Notes: generated from the sequence alone by a model not told the origin. A DNA stretch of 64,000 nucleotides from Stutzerimonas stutzeri (GCF_018138085.1 NZ_CP073105.1:124001-188000), one strand, 5' to 3'. Shown: positions 45,015-54,783, numbered from the stretch's first letter. Translations and numbers: made by a program.

Positions 45015-46445
45015 TCAATTGAAAAGTCCGGTAAAGCGCCGGGTAGCCAACAGGCCGGCGGCGCTGTGGTGGCGACTCGGGGCCAGCAGCGGCAGCAGGT
45101 GACGCATGCGTGCCTCGCGGGTCGGCAGTTGCGCCAGTTGCGCTTCCAGCAGTTGGGTTTCCTGGTCGAAGTCGCTCACGACATGATTCTGTTCAGGCGC
45201 AGGAGTGGCCTGCGAGGGGGGCTCGTTCACTGCGTGCGGACGCGGGACCGGTGTGGGGCGTGGTCGGCCGCGGGCTGGCGCCTGCTCTGCCAGCCAGTCA
45301 CCGGCGATCCAGTCATGGATCAGCTGCTGCTCATGGGCGCTGAAGACACCGAACATGGGCCCCTGCTCACCGGTGATCAACTGCCAGAAGCGGCTGAGCT
45401 GCGGGTCGGCGTGGCGCTTGATCCAGCCGCGACGCTGCAGGGTCTCGAGGAACTGGCTAATCCGCTCCGGCTCCGCCAGCCACTGGTTGACCGTGTAGCC
45501 GTCGAAGCGGCAGTAATCCGAATGCACGAACTGACCGACCCCGGCCTTCTTTTCCAGCACGCGTAGCACTTCCTGCTCCGGATCGAACCCGGCGATCACC
45601 GAAACCGTGCTGGCGCCCAGGTCGTTGAGGCGGTAACCGTTCATTACCCGGCGATAGAATTCTTCGCTGTCGCCCACCTGCGGCCAGGCGGCGAGAAGGC
45701 CCTGGATGGCCTTTTTCGCGTGGCCGTTGTCGGCGTTGTCGACCGTCACATGCAGGGTGAAGTAATAAGGGTCGATGCCCAGTTCGGTGAGTTCGTAAGC
45801 ACTGATCAGCAGGTGCAGCGGCAGCTGCTCGTAGCCCAGGTTGAAGCCGATGACTTCCGGCAGGAACTGCTCGGCGTGCTCGGCCAAGGCCAGCTGGATC
45901 GCGCCCTGGACGAAGTTGTCGTCGTCCAGGCTCTGCCAGTCGTCGCACCCCTGGCTGGCGAGCAGCTTGCGGTACAGCACCACATGGTTCTTCTCCGGCT
46001 GCCCTTCGCCGAGCTCCTCCAGGTAAGTCTGGATCAGCGCGGTGAAACGCGCGTCGTCCCAGTGATGCAGCAGGCCATAGAGCCAGGCGCCGTCGACCAG
46101 CTTGGTCGGCGCCACGCCGCGCAGGAAATGCAGCGCGTGGGCCTTGCTGATGAAATAGCGACGCGGGGCGCCGGCACGGCGGGCATCGAGATAGCCCTGG
46201 TACTCGCCACCGACCCTGGCGACATGGGAGTCCAGCCATTCGTCGAGGCCGGACGGCTGCTGCGGAAGATCGCAGGGCAGGCGGGCGGCGATCTCCAGCT
46301 GAGTGGTCAGGTATTCGGCCGCCTGGCTACGGACCTCCTCGCGCTCGGGCGTGTCCAGCAGGGCGAAGTAAAGCGACCTGGCGGACGCGGCCGTCTCGAT
46401 GCTAACGGGAACGGCGGTTACGGGCAGGCTTCGGGTCAATTGCAT
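45015..46445 (-). CDS. Iron-containing redox enzyme family protein (haem-oxygenase-like fold)
   Basis: A 476-residue protein whose central region (about 170-320) resembles the HDO/iron-containing redox enzyme group, with Glu and His ligands in QLALAEHAEQFLPEVIGFNLGYE and DPYYFTLHVTVDNADNGHAKKAI (E, H, D and H). The N-terminal region has SKAHALHFLRGVAPTKLVDGAWLYGLLHHW. The last 90 residues are Pro/Gln-rich and then charged and may be flexible. The start at MQLTRS (46445) is chosen because the frame upstream is a shadow. The reaction is unknown; a methyltransferase follows. Confidence 0.78.
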   Translation of the reverse strand: MQLTRSLPVTAVPVSIETAASARSLYFALLDTPEREEVRSQAAEYLTTQLEIAARLPCDLPQQPSGLDEWLDSHVARVGGEYQGYLDARRAGAPRRYFISKAHALHFLRGVAPTKLVDGAWLYGLLHHWDDARFTALIQTYLEELGEGQPEKNHVVLYRKLLASQGCDDWQSLDDDNFVQGAIQLALAEHAEQFLPEVIGFNLGYEQLPLHLLISAYELTELGIDPYYFTLHVTVDNADNGHAKKAIQGLLAAWPQVGDSEEFYRRVMNGYRLNDLGASTVSVIAGFDPEQEVLRVLEKKAGVGQFVHSDYCRFDGYTVNQWLAEPERISQFLETLQRRGWIKRHADPQLSRFWQLITGEQGPMFGVFSAHEQQLIHDWIAGDWLAEQAPARGRPRPTPVPRPHAVNEPPSQATPAPEQNHVVSDFDQETQLLEAQLAQLPTREARMRHLLPLLAPSRHHSAAGLLATRRFTGLFN

Positions 46446-46629
46446 ACATTCACACGGCGGCAGTGAGGGTCGTCCCCTGATGGTTTTTGGGCCATGGCGA
46501 GCAGAATTTAGTTCAGCGCTTCTGCCGAATGGCCGACCATCGATGCGTGGCGATCGGTATGCAACTTCTGCCAATGTCGGCCTTCCTACCTTGACGGGCC
46601 CTATCCACATCCAGACGCAGGAGACCTTC

Positions 46630-46851
46630 ATGAACCCAACCGAACGCGGCAAGGAAAACCTCGAGACCATCGAAGACCGCAAAGGCGAGCGTGGCGAGCA
46701 GGCGAGCGGCGCGGGAACCGAGCGCGTACGCAACGGTGAGGTCGCCGGCGGCGATCGCGATGACGTGCCGGGGGGCGCCTACAACGTGCCCAAGGACATG
46801 GCCGAAGAGGTCAGCGACGACCCTGCTCGCCAGCCGCGCGAGGAACGCTAG
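46630..46851 (+). CDS. Small acidic hydrophilic protein
   Basis: A 73-residue protein (MNPTERGKENLETIEDRK..) rich in Glu, Arg, Gly and Asp with no hydrophobic segment, probably intrinsically disordered, of the kind sometimes seen among stress-induced proteins. The start at 46630 is preceded by AGGAG (in GCAGGAGACCTTC). No family is recognised. It is divergent from the HDO-like gene. Confidence 0.65.
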   Translation: MNPTERGKENLETIEDRKGERGEQASGAGTERVRNGEVAGGDRDDVPGGAYNVPKDMAEEVSDDPARQPREER

Positions 46852-47043
46852 CGGCCCGACCCGCTGGCAGACCAGGGCAACGGCGGTCACGACCACGTCG
46901 GTTTGCCCTTGCGTTAAAAAATACCGTGGCCGGCTTAATGTTCGGCCATTTGCGGTCGCCTGCTGCCTCTGAGCAACCAATGGTCGGCGCCGGACCCGTT
47001 CCGCTCCGATACCTAGCGGTCGAACGAGACAGCCGAGCCCTCC

Positions 47044-47376
47044 ATGCGCCAACACTCCCGCCTCAGCTTTCGTCACCTCAGCCGAATCCTGGTGACCAAT
47101 CACCTTAGCGGTGAGCCCATGGGCTATCTCGCCGACCTGTCGATGGGCGGCCTGCGCCTGGTGGCCAAGCAGCCGCTTGGCGTGAGCGGTTGCTACGAGA
47201 TGATTGTGCACGTGCCCGACGAGGGCGAGCGGTTGCGCGAGGTCCATGTCGTGGTGATCTGCCAGTGGGTGCGCAAGGATTCGCGCCGCGACGCCTTCGA
47301 GATGGGCTTCTCGCTCGATCGGCCGAGCCCGGCCTTCATCGAACTGGTTGGCCGGTTACTGCCCAGGCGCCGTTGA
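47044..47376 (+). CDS. PilZ domain protein
   Basis: A 110-residue stand-alone PilZ protein likely to bind cyclic-di-GMP. The RxxxR element (R2-Q-H-S-R6) and D-x-S-x-x-G (DLSMGG) at about 32-37 are present. No partner is adjacent; the MFS gene is convergent and 2 bp away. Its targets are unknown. Confidence 0.85.
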   Translation: MRQHSRLSFRHLSRILVTNHLSGEPMGYLADLSMGGLRLVAKQPLGVSGCYEMIVHVPDEGERLREVHVVVICQWVRKDSRRDAFEMGFSLDRPSPAFIELVGRLLPRRR

Positions 47377-47378
47377 GC

Positions 47379-48689
47379 CTAGCGATTGACCACCTTGGCC
47401 GGTAGCGCGACCACCAGCAGCGAGCCCAGCACGAGGCAGGCGGCGAAGAACAGCAGGGCGCCGCCGCTGCGGCCCGTGATGTCCAGCGCGAACCCGATCA
47501 GGGTGTTGCTCACCAGGCCGGCGATGTTCGCCAAGGAGCAGGCCAGGGCGAAACCGGTCGCCGCCGCGGTGCCGGTGAGGAAGGTTGCCGGCAGGCTGAA
47601 GAACACCGGAACCGCGCCGATGATCGCCGTCTGGGCGATGGAGAACAGCAGCACCGTTGCCACCACGTTGTCGGTGAACGCAGTACTGGCCGCCATGGCG
47701 GCGGCGCCAATCCAGAATGGCAGGATGATGTGCCAGCGGCGCTCGCGGAACCGGTCGGAGCTGGCCCCGAGCGCGAGCATGCCGACCACCGCGGCGATGC
47801 TTGGCAGCGCCGTCAGCAGGCCGATATCGGACGCATCGGCGACGCCGGCCTGGCGAATGAAGGTCGGCATCCAGAAACCCATGGCGTAAGCGCTGAGCAG
47901 GATCGCAAAATCGATGCCGCCGAGCATCCACACCTTCAGGTTGAAAAAGCCCTGGCGAAAGCTGTCTCCGCTGGCCGGGCTCTGCGCCTCGTCCACCGTC
48001 AGGTCGCGCAGAAGATGGCCCTGTTCGCGCAGGTCCAGCCATTCGGCGTCCTGTGGCCCTTCGGGAAGCAGCCGTAACGCCAGCAGCCCGAGCAACACGC
48101 TGGGCACGCCCTCGAGCAGGAACAGCCACTGCCAGCCGCGCAGGCCCTGGAGTCCGTCGAAGGCTTCGAGGATCCAGCCCGACAGCGGCGCACCGATGAC
48201 GCTGGACAGCGGCAGCCCGATCATGAACAGCGCGATCATCCGTCCGCGCCGGTGGGTCGGGAACCACAGCGTCAGGTAATACAGTACACCCGGCAGGAAA
48301 CCGGCCTCGGCGATGCCCAGCAGCAGGCGCAGCACGTAGAACTGGGCAGGCGTGGTGACCAGTAAGGTGCACGCCGAAAGCACGCCCCAACTGACCATGA
48401 TCCGCGCAATCCAGACCCGCGCCCCGACGCGTTTTAGGATCAGGTTGCTCGGCACCTCGAAGAGGATGTAGCCGACGAAGAACAGACCAGCACCGAGACC
48501 GAACGCCGCATCGCTGAGCTGCAACTGGTCGGCCATCTGCAGCTTGGCGAAGCCGACGTTGATGCGGTCCAGATAGGCGGCCAGGTAGCAACAGCAGAGA
48601 AACGGAATCAGACGCCAGGCGACCTTGCGGTTCAGGCGCCGCCCTTCGGTGTCCTGGCTCGGCTGGATGGCGGCGGGGCCATGGGGCAT
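47379..48689 (-). CDS. MFS transporter (anion:cation symporter family)
   Basis: A 436-residue transporter with twelve predicted helices. The MFS signature appears at the loop after helix 2 (SNLILKRVGARVWIARIMVSWG), and LLLGIAEAGFLPGVLYYLTLWFP is typical of the ACS (glucarate/phthalate-type) family. The ATG at 48689 (MPHGPAAIQPSQD) is chosen because GAGGA is upstream. The substrate is probably an organic anion. It is divergent from the dienelactone hydrolase gene, which hints at aromatic catabolite uptake, an inference. Confidence 0.88.
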   Translation of the reverse strand: MPHGPAAIQPSQDTEGRRLNRKVAWRLIPFLCCCYLAAYLDRINVGFAKLQMADQLQLSDAAFGLGAGLFFVGYILFEVPSNLILKRVGARVWIARIMVSWGVLSACTLLVTTPAQFYVLRLLLGIAEAGFLPGVLYYLTLWFPTHRRGRMIALFMIGLPLSSVIGAPLSGWILEAFDGLQGLRGWQWLFLLEGVPSVLLGLLALRLLPEGPQDAEWLDLREQGHLLRDLTVDEAQSPASGDSFRQGFFNLKVWMLGGIDFAILLSAYAMGFWMPTFIRQAGVADASDIGLLTALPSIAAVVGMLALGASSDRFRERRWHIILPFWIGAAAMAASTAFTDNVVATVLLFSIAQTAIIGAVPVFFSLPATFLTGTAAATGFALACSLANIAGLVSNTLIGFALDITGRSGGALLFFAACLVLGSLLVVALPAKVVNR

Positions 48690-48912
48690 CGGCGAGTCCT
48701 CGCGGGTTACGGATGGACGTGGATAGGGGTTCGACCCGGTGGGTGCCGGGATTCGTTCCCGTGAATGTCTGCACCTCGACGGTGTGCGGGCTGGCCGCAG
48801 GGCTCGATCGATGGCGAACTCTGACGGATGGGTCGTGTCGCAAGCCATTGCGGCGACCCTTTGCCGGGTTCGGCATCTCGTGCTGCAAGCAATCATGCCA
48901 GAGGAGACGAAC

Positions 48913-49608
48913 ATGACTTCACAGTGGATCGACATTCCCGCGCAAGACGGCAAAACCTTCAAGGGCTACCTGGCGCTGCCGCCGGCCGGCCATGGCCCCG
49001 GTATCGTGCTGATCCAGGAAATCTTCGGAGTGAACGCGCACATCCAGTCGGTCGCCGATCAGTACGCGTCCGATGGCTACGTGGTACTGGCCCCGGACCT
49101 GTTCTGGCGCAGCGAGCCGGGCATCCAGCTCGGCTATGACGGTGACGACTGGGAGCGGGCGTTTGCCCTGATGAAGGCACTGGACTTCGACCTTGCCATT
49201 GACGACCTGCGCCGCAGCGCCGAGCTGCTACGTGAGCGGGACGACTGCAATGGACGCGTAGCCTCGGTGGGCTACTGCATGGGCGGCGTGCTGTCCTACC
49301 TGCTGGCAGCGAACTCAGGCGTCGACGCGGCGATATGTTACTACCCCGGCAGCATCGAGAAGCGCCTGGACCAGGCCGAGCGGATCACCTGCCCGACGCT
49401 GTTCCACTTCGCCGAGGAGGACGACCACATCGACAGCGACGCGGTCGCCGCCGTGCGGGAAAAAATGGCCCAGGTCGGCCAGGCGCAGATCGAGACCTAC
49501 CCGGGCGTCGACCATGGCTTCAACTGCTGGGCACGGCCGGCCTACAACCAGAACGCCGCCGCGCTGGCACACGGGCGGAGCCTAGTGTTCCTGGCAGAGC
49601 ATCTATAA
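48913..49608 (+). CDS. Dienelactone hydrolase family protein
   Basis: A 231-residue alpha/beta hydrolase with the Cys-Asp-His triad of dienelactone hydrolase: C122 in GYCMGG, Asp at about 170-171 in EEDDHID and H201 in PGVDHGFNC. The N-terminal VLIQEIFGVNAHIQSVADQYASDGY block is classic for the family. The physiological substrate is uncertain outside chloroaromatic operons. AGAGGAGACGAAC precedes the ATG. The gene is followed by the large REP array. Confidence 0.9.
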   Translation: MTSQWIDIPAQDGKTFKGYLALPPAGHGPGIVLIQEIFGVNAHIQSVADQYASDGYVVLAPDLFWRSEPGIQLGYDGDDWERAFALMKALDFDLAIDDLRRSAELLRERDDCNGRVASVGYCMGGVLSYLLAANSGVDAAICYYPGSIEKRLDQAERITCPTLFHFAEEDDHIDSDAVAAVREKMAQVGQAQIETYPGVDHGFNCWARPAYNQNAAALAHGRSLVFLAEHL

Positions 49609-49615
49609 CCAACCC

Positions 49616-50370
49616 TGTAGGAGCCAGCTCTGCTTGCGACTCGCAGCCACGCCGGACCACAGCCATGCGCTGGCCCTCGGATCGCGACCAGAGGCCGCTC
49701 CTACAAAAGCGGCCGCTGAGCCAGCAGACACACCACGCACGCTTCATGTAGGAGCAAGCTCTGCTTGCGATCCGCAGCCACGCCGGACCACAGCCATGCG
49801 CTGGCCCTTGGATCGCGACCAGAGGCCGCTCTTACAAAAGCGGCCCCTGAGCCAACAGACACACCACGCGCTGCCTGTGTAGGAGCAAGCTCTGCTTGCG
49901 ACCCAAAGCCATGCAGGACCACAGCCACGCAGGTGCCCTTGGGTCGCGACCAGAGGCCGCTCCTACAAAAAGCGGCACCTGAGCCAACAGACACGCCACG
50001 CCCGCTTCATGTAGGAGCAAGCTCTGCTTGCGATCCAAAGCCACGCCGGACCACAGCCATGCGCTCGCCCCTGGGTCGCGACCAGAGGCCGCTCCTACAA
50101 AAAGCGGCACCTGAGCCAACAGACACACCACGCACGCTTCATGTAGGAGCAAGCTCTGCTTGCGACCCAAAGCCATGCAGGACCACAGCCACGCAGGTGC
50201 CCTTGGGTCGCGACCAGAGGCCGCTCCTACAAAAAGCGGCACCTGAGCCAACAGACACACCACGCCCGCTTCATGTAGGAGCAAGCTCTGCTTGCGATCC
50301 AAAGCCACGCCGGACCACAGCCATGCAGGTGCCCTTGGATCGCGACCAGAGGCCGCTCTACATGAAGCCG
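49616..50370. repeat. Six-copy tandem REP array, 131-132 bp period, with a dimeric higher-order pattern
   Basis: Copies begin TGTAGGAGC at 49616, 49747, 49878, 50010, 50142 and 50274. Each has GCAAGCTCTGCTTGC, a variable middle, and TCGCGACCAGAGGCCGCTC (followed by CTACA) as the inverted partner. The middle alternates between a ..CCACGCCGGACCACAGCC.. form (copies 2, 4, 6) and a ..CCATGCAGGACCACAGCC.. form (3, 5); copies 3 and 5 appear identical, so a 264-bp dimer has itself been duplicated. Open frames through it are repeat-derived and not called. Confidence 0.93.
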
Positions 50371-50416
50371 AGCGGCGGAACGCGCAGCCCTCGTTCAATC
50401 GAGAGGCCCCGACTGA

Positions 50417-52513
50417 TTAACCCAGCGTCCCGAGGATATTTACCCCGACGCGATCCGGAATTTCGTTCTGCGACAGCACGTGCAACCCCGGGCTGAACAC
50501 CCGTGCGTAGCGCGACAGCAGCGGGCGCAGCTGTGGCATCACGGTGAGGATCGGCGGGTGGCCGTCCTTGCGCAGCTTTTCCTTTACCACCGGCATGCTG
50601 TTCTGCAGCTGGTTGAGCAGGCTCGGCTCCACCGGAATGTTGTCCAGGCTCACCTGACCAGCCTGCTGGGCGATCGCCAGGGCATTGAGCAGCGTGTTTT
50701 CCAGCGCATTTTCCAGCACGAACACCGCCAGTTCACGACGGTCTCCTGCAATCATCGAGACGATGCTGCGGCGCAGGGCATAGCGCACGTCGGCGGCCAG
50801 CAGCACCGGGTCCTTGGTGGTTTCGCTGCATTCGAGCAGGGTGCTGGCGATGGTTTCGATGTCGCGCAGCGGCACCTCTTCCAGCAACAGCTGCCGGTAG
50901 ACGCGCATCTGCTGGGTGTAGGTCAGCGCGCCCTTGAGGCTTTCGGCGAGCCTCGGAGCCTGCAGCGTCAGGCGCTGCATCAGGTGCTCGACGTCGTCGT
51001 GCTTGAACAGGTCCGGCAAATGCTCGCGCACCACCTTGTTCAGGTGCGTGGCGACCACGCTGGCACAGTCGATGACCTGATAACCGAGGTTCAGCGCGCG
51101 GGATTTGTCCGACGGCTGAATCCAGACCACCTGCATGCGGTAGGCCGGATCGGTGCCGAGGATGCCGTCGATCTCGCCGTAGAGTTCCGGCGACGGAATG
51201 GCCATCAGGCGGTCGGCGTGCAGCTCGGCGCCGTCGATCTTCTCGCCATTGATGTAGATGTCGTATTGCGAAGCCTTGAGCCGCAAGCTGTCGCGAATCT
51301 GCACTTCCGGCAGCAGGAAGCCCAGGTGCTCGGACAGCGTCTGCCGCACCCCGCGCACCCGCGCCGGCAGTGGCGCGCCGGAGGCTTCGTTGACCAGCCC
51401 GACCAGCTTGTAGCCCAGCGAAATCGACAGTCGCTCGACCAGCGGGATGTCTTCCCAGGCCAGCGTCTGCGCCTTTTCCTTGTCCATCGCCTGGCCGATG
51501 GCCTGGATGTCCTTGAGATCGGCGCCAGCGGCCGGCGGCTCGTGCAGCGACACCCGCCAGCCGATGAAACCGATCAGCGCAGCAAAACCGATGAACGCCA
51601 GATGCGGCATGCCCGGCACCAGGCCGAGCACGAAGAGGATGCCGGCCACGGTATACAGCGAGGCTGGGTTGGCCAGCAGCTGGCGCTGGACCTGGCTGGT
51701 GATGTCGCTGGACTCGTTGATCCGGGTGACGATGATTGCCGCAGCGGTGGACAGCAGCAGCGCCGGGATCTGCGCCACCAGGCCGTCACCGATGGTTAGC
51801 AGGGCGTACTGCTTGAAGGCTTCGCCGGCCGCCAGGCCATGGACGAACACGCCGATGGCGAAACCACCGAACAGGTTGATCAAGAGGATCAGGATGCCGG
51901 CGACCGCATCGCCGCGAACGAACTTCGAGGCACCATCCATCGCGCCGTAGAAGTCGGCTTCCTTGGCCACTTCCTGACGGCGCGCCTTGGCTTCTTCGTT
52001 GGTCACCAGGCCGGCGTTGAGGTCGGCGTCGATGGCCATCTGCTTGCCCGGCAGGGCGTCCAGGGTGAAGCGCGCGGTGACTTCCGAGATCCGCTCGCCA
52101 CCCTTGGTGATGACGATGAAGTTGATGATCATCAGGATGATGAACACCACCAGACCGACGATGAAGTTGCCGCCGATGACCACCTCACCAAAGGCTTCGA
52201 TCACCTTGCCCGCCGCGCCCGTGCCGGTATGACCTTCGAGCAGCACCACGCGCGTAGACGCGACGTTGAGCGTCAGGCGCATCAGCGTGGTGATCAGGAT
52301 CACTGTCGGGAACAGCGAGAAATCCAGCGGACTTTTCGATGACACGCTGACCAGCAGCACCAGGATCGACATCGCGATGTTGAAGGTGAACAGCACGTCC
52401 AGCAGCTGCGGCGGCAGCGGCAGGATGATCATCGCCAGGATCGACAGGATGATCAGCGGGATCCCAATCCGACCGCTGCTGAAGGTCGGGGTCAGTTTCT
52501 GAATCAGGCTCAT
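50417..52513 (-). CDS. flhA: Flagellar export gate protein FlhA (lateral-type system)
   Basis: A 698-residue FHIPEP-family protein. The N-terminal half has about eight helices with the conserved loop (GGERISEVTARFTLDALPGKQMAIDADLNAG) and the C-terminal half is the cytoplasmic export platform. It is the last gene of fliM-N-P-Q-R-flhB-flhA and overlaps flhB by four bases. This gene order, without flhF/fleN, is that of the Vibrio and Aeromonas lateral flagellar clusters rather than the Pseudomonas polar cluster. Confidence 0.95.
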   Translation of the reverse strand: MSLIQKLTPTFSSGRIGIPLIILSILAMIILPLPPQLLDVLFTFNIAMSILVLLVSVSSKSPLDFSLFPTVILITTLMRLTLNVASTRVVLLEGHTGTGAAGKVIEAFGEVVIGGNFIVGLVVFIILMIINFIVITKGGERISEVTARFTLDALPGKQMAIDADLNAGLVTNEEAKARRQEVAKEADFYGAMDGASKFVRGDAVAGILILLINLFGGFAIGVFVHGLAAGEAFKQYALLTIGDGLVAQIPALLLSTAAAIIVTRINESSDITSQVQRQLLANPASLYTVAGILFVLGLVPGMPHLAFIGFAALIGFIGWRVSLHEPPAAGADLKDIQAIGQAMDKEKAQTLAWEDIPLVERLSISLGYKLVGLVNEASGAPLPARVRGVRQTLSEHLGFLLPEVQIRDSLRLKASQYDIYINGEKIDGAELHADRLMAIPSPELYGEIDGILGTDPAYRMQVVWIQPSDKSRALNLGYQVIDCASVVATHLNKVVREHLPDLFKHDDVEHLMQRLTLQAPRLAESLKGALTYTQQMRVYRQLLLEEVPLRDIETIASTLLECSETTKDPVLLAADVRYALRRSIVSMIAGDRRELAVFVLENALENTLLNALAIAQQAGQVSLDNIPVEPSLLNQLQNSMPVVKEKLRKDGHPPILTVMPQLRPLLSRYARVFSPGLHVLSQNEIPDRVGVNILGTLG

Positions 52514-53646
52514 GATCGCGCTCGGTTGAACAGTTCTTCGGGAATATGAATGTCGCTGGCCAGCCTGGGCTTGGCCCGGCGGCCCTGTTTCCAGGCTTTG
52601 AGCTGGAGGATGTAAGTAAGTACGTGGGCCACCGCGGTGTAGAGCGGCGCCGGAATCTGCTGGTTGACCTGGGTGCTGAAGTAGATCGCCCGCGCCAGCG
52701 GCGGCAGCTCGACCACTTCCAGGTTGTTGGCCTGAGCCAGCTTGCGGATGTACAGCGCGGTTTCATCGACGCCGCGGGCGATGACGAAGGGTGTTTCGGC
52801 CTTCTTGGGGTCGTACTTGAGCGCCACGGCGTAATGCGTCGGGTTGACGATCACCACATCGGCGTCCTTGATCACCCGGCTGATCTGCCGCTGGGCCAGC
52901 TGGCGCTGCAACTGCTTGATCCGCGCCTTCACCTCGGGCCGGCCTTCCTGGTTCTTGTGTTCTTCCTTGCGCTCCTGCTTGGTCATGCGCATTTTCTTCA
53001 GGAAGAAGAAGCGCTGCAGCGGGATATCGATCAGCGAGAACAGCAGGAACACCGTCAGCAGCGCGATCGCCAGATCGAAGGTCAGCGAAAAGGCACTGCC
53101 GATGGCGTTGCTGATGTCAGTGCGCTGCAAAGCGATCAACTTGGGCGCGGCGTAATAGAGCTGGCCAACGGCGACGCCGAGCAAGGCGGTGATCTTTAGC
53201 AGCGACTTGAACAACTCGGTCCAGTTCTGCGCCCCAATCATCCGCCCCAGGCCAGTAATCGGGTTGAGTTTGCTGAACTTGGGGGCGAAGTTCTTCGACG
53301 CGAACACCCAGCCGCCCGGCACCAGGGCGAAAGCAATGACCAGGATCGGCGTCACCAGCAACGGCAGCAGCACGCTGATGAACACCAGCAGGTTGTGGGT
53401 GAGGATCAGCTGCAGATCATCGAGCGTCATCTCGCTGTGATGAAAGTTGATGTACGAGTAGCTGAACGCCTGCTGCAGGCCATCGAAAAAGAAACCAAGG
53501 CTGAACTTCAACACCAGCAGCGTCGCCAGCAACGAGACGGTGGTGGCGACGTCCTTGGAACGGGTGACCTGGCCATCGTCGCGACTCTTCTTGAGTTTCT
53601 GCTCGGAGGCCTCTTCTGTCTTGTCTTGGGTGCTGTTCTCAGACAT
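52510..53646 (-). CDS. flhB: Flagellar export switch protein FlhB
   Basis: A 378-residue export-apparatus protein with four helices. The autocleavage site NPTH is present (VIVNPTHYAVALKYDP at about 265-280), which lets the export specificity switch after hook completion. The start MSENSTQDKTEEASEQKLKK is canonical and sets the ATG at 53646. It overlaps fliR by eight bases and flhA by four. Confidence 0.95.
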   Translation of the reverse strand: MSENSTQDKTEEASEQKLKKSRDDGQVTRSKDVATTVSLLATLLVLKFSLGFFFDGLQQAFSYSYINFHHSEMTLDDLQLILTHNLLVFISVLLPLLVTPILVIAFALVPGGWVFASKNFAPKFSKLNPITGLGRMIGAQNWTELFKSLLKITALLGVAVGQLYYAAPKLIALQRTDISNAIGSAFSLTFDLAIALLTVFLLFSLIDIPLQRFFFLKKMRMTKQERKEEHKNQEGRPEVKARIKQLQRQLAQRQISRVIKDADVVIVNPTHYAVALKYDPKKAETPFVIARGVDETALYIRKLAQANNLEVVELPPLARAIYFSTQVNQQIPAPLYTAVAHVLTYILQLKAWKQGRRAKPRLASDIHIPEELFNRARS

Positions 53647-54436
53647 TGCGGCCGCTCCGCAAGATCTCACCGATGTTGCCGAGCAACTCGCGGGTCAGGT
53701 GCAGGTAGGCTTCCGACAGGTTCGGCAGCGTCAGGTAGATCAGCGTCAGCCCGGCGATGATCGCCATTGGAAAGCCCAGCGAGAACAGGTTCATCGCCGG
53801 CGAAATGCGGTTGAGCAGGCCAAAGCAGAACTGCACCAGCGTCATGCAGAAGACGATGGGCAGGGCGATCAGCAGGGCCGCGGAAATCACCCAACTCAGC
53901 GACAACGCGATGGTTTGCAGGCCGTCGAAGTGAATGCCGCTGCCGATCGGCCAGAAGATGAAGCTCTGGTAGATGATGGTGACGATCACCAGGTGGCCGT
54001 CGGTGGCGAAGAACAGCAGCGCCAGCAGGATGAAGTACAGCTGGTAGACGATCGAGGCCGAGGACACGCCGTTCATGGGGTCGTTGAAGACCGCCATGGA
54101 CAGGCCGAGCTGGGTGGAGACGATGTCACCGATCAGGGTGAACACGGTGAACACCAGCATCAGCGCCACGCCCAGCAGCAGGCCCATGGCGATCTGTTCA
54201 AACGCCGTGAGGATGCCCTTCATCGACAGCGGGTCGATGGGCACGGTCGCCGGTAGCGCGGCGGTGAGCACCACGGTCAGCGCGATCGCCAGCAGCACGC
54301 GCACCCGCACGCTCAGCGACTTGTGGCTGAACATCGGCGCCAGGCTGAACACGGCCATGATCCGGCAGAACGGCCACCAGTAGCCCAGCAACGATTGCAG
54401 GTATTGGCCGACCTGCATGATGGGTTCATTGCCCAC
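53639..54436 (-). CDS. fliR: Flagellar export protein FliR
   Basis: A 265-residue polytopic export-gate protein with about six helices (PFCRIMAVFSLAPMFSHKSLSVRVRVLLAIAL near the N-terminus). It assembles with FliP and FliQ. Two bp follow fliQ, and the end overlaps flhB. Confidence 0.93.
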   Translation of the reverse strand: MGNEPIMQVGQYLQSLLGYWWPFCRIMAVFSLAPMFSHKSLSVRVRVLLAIALTVVLTAALPATVPIDPLSMKGILTAFEQIAMGLLLGVALMLVFTVFTLIGDIVSTQLGLSMAVFNDPMNGVSSASIVYQLYFILLALLFFATDGHLVIVTIIYQSFIFWPIGSGIHFDGLQTIALSLSWVISAALLIALPIVFCMTLVQFCFGLLNRISPAMNLFSLGFPMAIIAGLTLIYLTLPNLSEAYLHLTRELLGNIGEILRSGRNV

Positions 54437-54438
54437 GG

Positions 54439-54711
54439 CTAACCGACCAGCCGCCCGGCTTGGGTGAAGGTTTCGATGAACAGATCGCTGAAGGTGCGCA
54501 GGATCCAGTGTCCGGCGAACACCAGCATGCCGAGGGTGATCAGCAGGCGGGGGAGGAAGCTCAGCATCTGTTCGTTGATCTGGGTAGCGGCCTGGAAAAT
54601 GCTGATCAGCAAGCCGCCGAGCAGGCTCGGCACCACCAGCACGCAGACCACCAGCACGATGACGTGGATGGCGTTGGAGACGATGTTGACGGCGGTGTCG
54701 GGGGTCAGCAT
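54439..54711 (-). CDS. fliQ: Flagellar export protein FliQ
   Basis: A 90-residue two-helix export-gate protein (VSNAIHVIVLVVCVLVVPSLLGGLLISIFQAATQINEQMLSFLPRLLITLG). The QAATQINEQMLSF motif is conserved. AGG lies 8 bases before the ATG. It is separated from fliP by about 1 kb of non-coding inverted repeats, whereas fliP and fliQ normally adjoin. Confidence 0.94.
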   Translation of the reverse strand: MLTPDTAVNIVSNAIHVIVLVVCVLVVPSLLGGLLISIFQAATQINEQMLSFLPRLLITLGMLVFAGHWILRTFSDLFIETFTQAGRLVG

Positions 54712-54783
54712 TGGGGCACCTGGGAGGTGAGGGCTTGTGCGCTGCTTGGCCGAGTGGCGAGCGGCAGCTTTGGTTGTGCTGTT

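Noticed and set aside
49616..50370. CRISPR-like periodic array.
   Set aside because: The period is about 131 bp with near-complete unit similarity and no unique spacers, and no cas genes are present; REP structure explains it.
49765..50496. A 243-codon plus-strand frame and a 188-codon minus-strand frame running through the repeat array.
   Set aside because: Both translate the 131-132 bp REP unit repeatedly, lack a start signal and vary with copy number; they are by-products of a repeat whose length is divisible by 3 in places.
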